From contig CAJXQE010000026.1 in assembly GCA_913058215.1 (NCBI GenBank), positions 1 to 36,992 on the forward strand: DNA of 36,992 bases, read 5' to 3'. Source of the stretch: an uncultured Verrucomicrobiales bacterium. Its GTDB lineage: Bacteria > Verrucomicrobiota > Verrucomicrobiia > Verrucomicrobiales > DEV007. The notes under the pieces were generated by a model that saw only the letters and a list, made by a program, of their open reading frames with translations, searched no databases and was not told where the DNA came from. The number at the start of each line of letters is the position of its first letter. Position 1 is the first letter of the stretch. Shown here piece by piece: positions 31,980 through 36,992 of this stretch. The translations under genes and the position numbers were made by a program.

Positions 31980-33500
31980 ATGAAGATGGGGAAGTTAGCT
32001 AATCGGGGAGGTGCGTCTGCATTCAGGCGAAGCATCTTCGTGATCCTTTCTCTATGCGCATGTTTCTCTGCGCTGGATTCCGGATTTTCCCAGGAAACAC
32101 CAACAAACCCGGCGGAGATCGATACCTCCCTAGGAAAATCTGATTCCCGTGTCTCGGTTTCGGATCTGAGAGAAAGAGAGATCAGCGAAAATTTCCAGAT
32201 TTCGGTAAAGGGTGAGAACTCGATGATTCGATCGATGTTCAGTGCCTTCGCCCGCGATATCCGGCGTGATTTTCGCAGTAAGCTTCAGCTCCGTCCCATC
32301 GACTGGACCATCCCTATTCATGTGGAGCTGTATGGGAATCCTCGGGAGGTCTATTTCGGTGAACCTGTTCGGGTCTTCTCACGTTTGTATGAAAATGACC
32401 GCTTTCGGATTACGGTTCAGGTAAAGATCCACGATCGCTTCGAGGAAAAAGACTTTACCAATGGCTTGCTGGAAGCTCTGATCCTCGATCAGATTTTGCA
32501 GTCACACAGCAAAGCCCCGGCAGTGGTGGCGAATCGAAATGTCGAAGTTCCCCAATGGTTGGTTCACGGTTTTTCACAATCGATGGAGCATCGAAAGAAA
32601 GGCAGCTCGAGTGCCTTTTATGCCGGGTTTTTAAAGAGTAATCAACTTCTGGGAACAGAGAAGATCTTTGCTCTGAAAGATACGGAGTCCCTCAATCCTG
32701 TAAGTCTGGCGATCTTCCGTGCCTCTTCGGCTGCACTGGTGGAAACGCTTCTCGATCAGCCGGGAGGGCATTTGACCCTGCGGAAAGTTCTCGGAGATCT
32801 TGCTGTGAGGGATAATCCTAATCTCGATGCCCTGCTCCGTCAGCATTTCCCAAACTTCCGCGAAATGGAAAGTGGTGTCGAAAAGTGGTGGGCCCTGCAG
32901 TTGGCAACGCTTGCCCAGCAGCAGAGTTTTGAGTATTTCAGTCCCGAGGAAACGGAAGCCCGGCTGGATCGGGCTCTGCAAATTTCTTTTGAGGAAAAGG
33001 CGCAGCAGGAAGCGAAGGAAGAACGAAAAGGAATCTTCGGGAAGTTGAAGCTGAAAGTCGGCAGGAAAAATGAATCCGAAGGCCTTCCCTCTTTCGAAGG
33101 AACTCTGGAACAGTATCCCGAATTCGGAAGCCGTAAGGATCTGCGGGAAGGGCTTCTCCAGAATTACAACGAACTGCAGACCTTGCTGGCCTACGGCTTT
33201 CCTCTATACCGTCCGCTGATTACCCGCTACATCGCCGCGTTCGAAAAGATCGCCTCAGGAAAAACCAAGGATCTCGCAATTGAATTGCGGGAGTTGCAGG
33301 AACTGCGAACCAAAATTCGCGACACCATGGTCCGGACAAGAGATTTCATGAATTACTATGAAGCGACAGCGGCCCCTCAGAAAAGCGAGGCATTCGACAA
33401 TTACATGAAATTGCGGCGCAGCATAGAGAACGCTCCGCCGCCTCGACGGAATGACAGGATTACGGAGTACCTCGACGATTTGGAAATCGAGTTTCGGTGA
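31980..33500 (+). CDS. Exported protein of unknown function, possible inactive peptidase-MA-like domain
   Basis: About 506 residues from the ATG at 31980; a second ATG lies two codons on. A basic N-terminus and hydrophobic stretch (FVILSLCACFSALDSGFSQ) form the signal peptide. Residues about 60-280 have the layout of MA-clan peptidases in PVC genomes, notably VEVPQWLVHGFSQSMEHRKKG, which resembles the W-L-x-E-G-x-A segment, but the zinc motif HExxH expected earlier reads as LLEALILDQ. It is probably a non-catalytic relative. The rest is helical and charged, ending with Pro/Arg-rich residues. I could not assign a family firmly. It follows the sHSP terminator and has its own transcript. Confidence 0.7.
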   Translation: MKMGKLANRGGASAFRRSIFVILSLCACFSALDSGFSQETPTNPAEIDTSLGKSDSRVSVSDLREREISENFQISVKGENSMIRSMFSAFARDIRRDFRSKLQLRPIDWTIPIHVELYGNPREVYFGEPVRVFSRLYENDRFRITVQVKIHDRFEEKDFTNGLLEALILDQILQSHSKAPAVVANRNVEVPQWLVHGFSQSMEHRKKGSSSAFYAGFLKSNQLLGTEKIFALKDTESLNPVSLAIFRASSAALVETLLDQPGGHLTLRKVLGDLAVRDNPNLDALLRQHFPNFREMESGVEKWWALQLATLAQQQSFEYFSPEETEARLDRALQISFEEKAQQEAKEERKGIFGKLKLKVGRKNESEGLPSFEGTLEQYPEFGSRKDLREGLLQNYNELQTLLAYGFPLYRPLITRYIAAFEKIASGKTKDLAIELRELQELRTKIRDTMVRTRDFMNYYEATAAPQKSEAFDNYMKLRRSIENAPPPRRNDRITEYLDDLEIEFR

Positions 33501-33538
33501 ATTGAAGTTTGAGCCTCAGAGATCACTTCCTTCAATTC
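33499..33538 (+). terminator. Possible weak terminator after the exported protein
   Basis: GAATTGAAG (33499-33507) pairs perfectly with CTTCAATTC (33530-33538) across 22 bases, the left arm overlapping the stop codon. Only two T follow, so termination is uncertain. Confidence 0.4.
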
Positions 33539-33587
33539 TTGTAAATTACCAAGTTTACGATAATAGTTAGGGAGAATACTCTTCAAT

Positions 33588-33833
33588 ATGAGCGACAAAT
33601 CCGATTCCTCCCAGGTGAACCTTCAATATGACAATCTGTCCGCGCTTTATGCGAGTCAGACGATCATCAGTACTACGAGCGAAGAGATCATGTTGGAATT
33701 CTCCTCCGGAATCATGACTGACCCTTCCTCGGGGCATCCCTGCCTGCCGATTCACACCCGCATTGCCATGCCGCGGACGAGCGTGGAAAAGCTTCACCGA
33801 TTGCTCGGCCAGGCACTGGAGGCCCAGCAGTAA
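33588..33833 (+). CDS. Small DUF3467-like protein
   Basis: An 81-residue cytoplasmic protein. The ATG has a GGGAG site about 12 bases upstream, one of the better ribosome sites here. The sequence follows the DUF3467 pattern: YDNLSALYASQTIISTTSEE, a beta strand IMLEFSSGI, then HTRIAMPRTSVEKLHRLLGQ at the end, comparable to the family's R-I-x-M-x-P-x-x-x-K-x-L motif. No function is known for the family. It ends two bases from the stop of the convergent rarA. Confidence 0.8.
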   Translation: MSDKSDSSQVNLQYDNLSALYASQTIISTTSEEIMLEFSSGIMTDPSSGHPCLPIHTRIAMPRTSVEKLHRLLGQALEAQQ

Positions 33834-33835
33834 AT

Positions 33836-35263
33836 CTAGTCGGCGGATCCGCCCGATTTTTTGGCGTCTTCTTCAAACAACAGACGCCAGTGTTCCAGTC
33901 GTTCGGCGACTCTTTTTTCCAAACCGTTCTGCGAGGGCTCGTAATAGACGCGGCCTTCCGGTAAATAGGCTTGGGGAACGTAGCCTTCTTCGTAGTCGTG
34001 TCCGTATCGATACTCGGTATCTTCCGGGGCAACCGCTTCGCTATCGCGGGCAATGCGCTTGCGGGTTTTCGTTCTCAAATGAGCTGGCACTGCGAGAGTC
34101 CGTCCTTCCGCTACATCTTTCAGCGCAGCGTTGATTCCCACGTAGGCGCGATTGCTTTTTGGGGCAGTCGCCATGTAGACGGTCGCATGAGCCAGGGTAA
34201 TGCGGGCTTCCGGCATGCCGATAAATTCCACGGCCTGTTGTGCCGCCACCGCGACGCGCAGGGCATTGGAATCCGCCATTCCCACATCCTCGCTGGCAGC
34301 GATCACAATGCGTCTGGCGATAAAACGGGCATCCTCCCCGGCATAGAGCATTTTTGCTAGCCAGTAGAGGGCAGCATCGGGATCGCAGCCTCGCATCGAT
34401 TTGATAAAGGCACTGATCGTATCGTGATGAGCATCGCCGTCAGCGTCGTAGACTACGGTCTTCCGCTGAATCGAATCTTCAGCAACCTCGAGATCGATCA
34501 AAATTTCACCGGTATCCGGATCTGCTTCTGTGGTGAGAACCGCCAGTTCAAAAGAAGTGAGTAACTTGCGCGCATCCCCATCACACATCGTGACCAGATG
34601 CTTTGCGGCATCCTTTTCCAGTCTCAGTGGCTTTTTCCCAAATCCCCGTTCCGTATCATTGACCGATGAATGCAGAAGGGTGGCGAGGTCTTCCTCCGTC
34701 AGAGGTTCCAGTTGAAATACCTGACTTCGGGATACGAGTGGGCTATTGATGTAAAAATACGGATTGTGAGTGGTCGCGCCGATAAATCTCACAGTTCCTC
34801 GCTCAATATGGGGAAGGAGAACGTCCTGCTGGGATTTGTTGAAGCGATGAATCTCGTCGACAAACAAAGTCGTGATTTCGTTGCGAGTGCGTTGAAACTG
34901 TCTCGCCGCTTCTGTCGCTTTTCGAATTTCTGCAACATTGCTCTCAACACCGGAAAGATTGATGAATCGGGAATCCGTTCGCAGAGCGATCAGCTCTGCG
35001 AGGCTGGTTTTCCCAACCCCGGGAGGGCCGTAAAAGATCAGTGAGGTAAAACGGTCAGCCTCCACCGCGCGGCGAAGGAGCTTGCCTTCGCCGAGGATGT
35101 GCTGCTGGCCAACATACTCGTCGAGATTGCGCGGGCGCATCCGTGCAGCCAGCGGCATGGAAACCGGGCGTCCCTTTCCGGACTCAAGAGGGTTGGATCG
35201 ATCACCTGACCCGGTTGAATCGCTATCCTCTGCCTCGTCGCTCTCAAACAGTTCGTCCTGCAT
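33836..35263 (-). CDS. rarA: Replication-associated recombination protein A (AAA+ ATPase)
   Basis: A 475-residue RarA/MgsA/WRNIP1-family ATPase that acts at stalled replication forks. An acidic, disordered N-terminus of about 35 residues is longer than usual. The AAA+ core has the RarA box ARMRPRNLDEYVGQQHILGE, Walker A GPPGVGKT (79-86), Walker B LFVDEIHRF (Asp136, Glu137), sensor 1 IGATTHNP and the arginine finger region PLVSRSQVF. The C-terminal tetramerisation region has DPDAALYWLAKMLYAGED and GMPEARITLAHA, ending with the RarA tail YLPEGRVYYEPSQNG. It is complete and of normal length. Confidence 0.95.
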   Translation of the reverse strand: MQDELFESDEAEDSDSTGSGDRSNPLESGKGRPVSMPLAARMRPRNLDEYVGQQHILGEGKLLRRAVEADRFTSLIFYGPPGVGKTSLAELIALRTDSRFINLSGVESNVAEIRKATEAARQFQRTRNEITTLFVDEIHRFNKSQQDVLLPHIERGTVRFIGATTHNPYFYINSPLVSRSQVFQLEPLTEEDLATLLHSSVNDTERGFGKKPLRLEKDAAKHLVTMCDGDARKLLTSFELAVLTTEADPDTGEILIDLEVAEDSIQRKTVVYDADGDAHHDTISAFIKSMRGCDPDAALYWLAKMLYAGEDARFIARRIVIAASEDVGMADSNALRVAVAAQQAVEFIGMPEARITLAHATVYMATAPKSNRAYVGINAALKDVAEGRTLAVPAHLRTKTRKRIARDSEAVAPEDTEYRYGHDYEEGYVPQAYLPEGRVYYEPSQNGLEKRVAERLEHWRLLFEEDAKKSGGSAD

Positions 35264-35355
35264 GTCGTCTTCCGATTGTAGACCATGGTGAAAAATTTAC
35301 CACTTACGAAGGCCATCTTGACACGAACAGGAGATACTTTCATCATTCAAGCCTG

Positions 35356-36423
35356 ATGAAAAAAATATGCTTCCTGTTTCGTCTATGCGTGTTTTTCGTT
35401 TTCACGGGATCGATTGTTCATGGAGATAGTGCAGATGAGTTTTTCGCCGATCATCTGATTATCGACGGGACAGCCAATCCCACCTTCAGGCCTGGAACGA
35501 ACCTAACTACCTTTTACGAGGATAGAAAAGGGATCACGGACTTCAGCGAACTGACAAATGCAACGGGGCTGGACGTATCGATCATGTCCACCAGCGATTG
35601 GAGGAGTATGGAGCGATGGCAGCAAAACATCGACAATGAGAATTTTACGAACATTGCGATAATCCGCAGCGTCCGGGATCTTCAACGAGTCTATGAAGGG
35701 AAGGTGAGCCATGGGGTGATGTTTTATGTTCAAAAGCCGTGGCCCCTGAATGGGAGTGTCCGGCCGATCGAGGAATGGTTCGACGCAGGACTGAGAGTTT
35801 TTCAAATCACCTACGGGGAGCCTACTCATAAAGTCTCCTCAAGGGACAGGCTCGGCTATGGAACTGATCGGGGGGATCCGGTGAAGGAGGACAAGGGGCT
35901 TACTGAGTTGGGCCGTGAAGTGATCGACGAATTGAATCGTTTGGGAATCGTGGTCGACGTATCCCACTGCAATAGACAAACCACTCTGGATGCAGTCGCT
36001 CATTCCAAAAAACCTGTCGTTAGTTCTCACGCAGGATGCGAAGCATTGGTCAAACATGCGCGGAATAAGTCGGACGAAGAAATTCGAGCTATCGCGAAAA
36101 GCGGAGGCATTTTCGGAGTGAGCTGTATTGGCTGGATGTTGAACGAAAAAAGGGAACGTGCCTCAATTGACGATTTTGTCGAACATTTGGAACACGCGAT
36201 ACAAGTTGCCGGAATCGATCATGTCGCGATCTCCTCAGATACGTATCGAAATGGTTGGGGAAAAGACTCCGGACATTTCGCGGGCGAAAAACTCGGTAGT
36301 GAGCAGCGATGGAAACATCTGTATGAAGCTCTGGTTGATAAAGGATATCGAAAAGATGACTTGGCGAAGATTTTTGGTTTGAATTGGATTCGAGTTCTCA
36401 AAGCAGTGATTCCAGCTCGTTGA
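35356..36423 (+). CDS. M19 membrane-dipeptidase-like protein with incomplete metal site
   Basis: A 355-residue exported protein; ATG 35356 is chosen for the signal peptide MKKICFLFRLCVFFVFTGSI, and the frame upstream belongs to the rarA region. The barrel follows peptidase M19 (renal dipeptidase): VVDVSHCN with His204, SSHAGCEAL with His225, Arg236 in HARNKSDEE, GGIFGV and Asp295 in VAISSD. The first metal motif, D-G-H-N-D, reads D-G-T-A-N, and the bridging Glu region reads FYVQKPWP. Two of the usual zinc ligands and the bridge are thus missing. It may be inactive, bind another metal, or hydrolyse something else. It diverges from rarA over 92 bases. Confidence 0.83.
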   Translation: MKKICFLFRLCVFFVFTGSIVHGDSADEFFADHLIIDGTANPTFRPGTNLTTFYEDRKGITDFSELTNATGLDVSIMSTSDWRSMERWQQNIDNENFTNIAIIRSVRDLQRVYEGKVSHGVMFYVQKPWPLNGSVRPIEEWFDAGLRVFQITYGEPTHKVSSRDRLGYGTDRGDPVKEDKGLTELGREVIDELNRLGIVVDVSHCNRQTTLDAVAHSKKPVVSSHAGCEALVKHARNKSDEEIRAIAKSGGIFGVSCIGWMLNEKRERASIDDFVEHLEHAIQVAGIDHVAISSDTYRNGWGKDSGHFAGEKLGSEQRWKHLYEALVDKGYRKDDLAKIFGLNWIRVLKAVIPAR

Positions 36424-36595
36424 GGTATCGCTTTTCCAGTCTTCGGTATGGAATACCTCCGAATGGCCGATAGCCATCGAATTCTGCCTGAAGCAATTCG
36501 GCACCTGCTGAGAAGAGTGGCCGGATCGGCATCATCTTAAGCAAGAGAACCAAAATTTCCCCCGGGTCGGATACGAGGAGAGCATCCGGTTTCAT
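36398..36595 (-). CDS. Possible small protein of unknown function
   Basis: A 65-codon frame running into the end of the M19 gene (26-base convergent overlap). Codon choice is like neighbouring genes, and the Arg/Leu-rich end (IPYRRLEKRYLNELESLL) looks protein-like. It has no ribosome site and no recognised relatives, so it may be a chance frame. Confidence 0.3.
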   Translation of the reverse strand: MKPDALLVSDPGEILVLLLKMMPIRPLFSAGAELLQAEFDGYRPFGGIPYRRLEKRYLNELESLL

Positions 36596-36857
36596 GGAAT
36601 GATTTCGCCGGATGCAGACAGGAAGCTCTTTTTTGTCATTTTTCAGTCAAAAATCGACAGCATTTCTCATTCTTGATTCATTAAGAAGCCTGAACTATAT
36701 GAAAAATAAAACTATTCCTGTGATAATAAAAATAAATACAATAATTATAATAAATAGATTGAAATACTGGACAAAATTAGGTAATTTTTAAAAGAAACGA
36801 ACTATTCGGAATTCTGAGGTGTCGTTCTTCAACCAATTACTAAAACCAGCCTAAGCC
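36596..36857. other. AT-rich intergenic region
   Basis: Bases about 36690-36800 are strongly AT-rich compared with the rest of the window and contain several A/T runs. They probably hold the promoter of the gene starting at 36858, but no consensus promoter is clear. If the small frame at 36398 is not real, the gene-free stretch begins at 36424. Confidence 0.5.
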
Positions 36858-36964
36858 ATGAATTTGATTCCAAACCTAAATCAATTTGATCTGAAAACTC
36901 TCGAGGTCGCAAGCCTTGGGAATCTTCCAAATGCGGAAGTTCAGTATCAAGTTGAGATCGAACC
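36858..36964 (+). CDS. Start of an unknown gene, cut by the contig end
   Basis: An ATG opens 35 complete codons (MNLIPNLNQFDLKTLEVASL then GNLPNAEVQYQVEIEP) that run into adapter sequence. No stop is reached in genome sequence. There is no signal peptide. The stretch is too short to assign a family. Confidence 0.5.
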
Positions 36965-36992
36965 CTGTCTCTTATACACATCTGACGCTGCC
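36965..36992 (-). other. Illumina Nextera adapter (not biological)
   Basis: Bases 36965-36983 are the reverse complement of the Tn5 mosaic end (CTGTCTCTTATACACATCT), followed by GACGCTGCC, the start of the reversed Read 1 tail. The genome sequence ends at 36964. Confidence 0.98.

Noticed and set aside
1-36992. Inverted Tn5 mosaic ends flanking the window, as in a giant transposon
   Set aside because: The flanks continue into sequencing-adapter tails and an index; they come from tagmentation, and no transposase gene is present.

Overview
Origin and ends. The window is one assembled contig from a short-read library. Bases 1-49 and 36965-36992 are Illumina Nextera adapter, so the biological sequence is 50-36964 and a gene is cut at each end. 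No rRNA, tRNA, CRISPR array, integrase or transposase gene was seen. Gene content fits a free-living Gram-negative bacterium of the PVC group, most likely Verrucomicrobiota. The pointers are a stand-alone golvesin-type domain, a Tat-exported Gfo/Idh/MocA oxidoreductase, several GspG-like proteins ending in a WSAGPDGD motif, and many exported proteins of unknown role. No phylogenetic marker was compared, so this placement is an inference.

Layout. (1) 50-13652 is rich in exported proteins: a truncated lipoprotein, a beta-lactamase-fold serine hydrolase, a beta-propeller/PHP (CehA-like) protein, a calcineurin-like phosphoesterase, a DUF3500 protein, a C45 acyltransferase-like protein, and a PBP4-type carboxypeptidase (dacB) coupled to a golvesin-domain protein. 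Between them lie a HAD phosphatase, yjdM and a DUF1015 protein. (2) 13747-15455 is a two-gene operon: a PanB-fold protein lacking most PanB active-site residues, overlapping a 2-keto-3-deoxy-galactonokinase-like gene. (3) 15525-22831 holds three receiver-domain proteins with unusual C-termini (a membrane anchor plus Pro/Ala tail, a Gln/Pro tail, and a histidine-kinase-like H-box) and no full kinase. Among them are an orphan eboE behind a possible 29-codon leader, ppnP, an SDR dehydrogenase and a blue copper protein. (4) 22917-28792 holds a TIGR01777 epimerase, a HAD phosphatase, aroD behind three tandem GspG-like paralogues, and the Gfo/Idh/MocA oxidoreductase. (5) 28954-36964 holds a YdcF-family protein, a long hairpin element, a HAD hydrolase, two small heat-shock proteins behind a consensus sigma-54 promoter, an exported protein of unknown function, a DUF3467-like protein, rarA, an M19 dipeptidase-like protein missing metal ligands, and the start of an unknown gene.

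How the genes fit together. Most genes are ordinary chromosomal housekeeping or envelope functions. The parts least explained by known biology are the PanB-like/DgoK-like pair, the three receiver proteins without kinases, the GspG-like triplet linked to aroD, and the sigma-54 control of the heat-shock pair. No defence system, prophage or secondary-metabolite cluster is visible. All similarity calls come from reading motifs and domain patterns; no database search was run.
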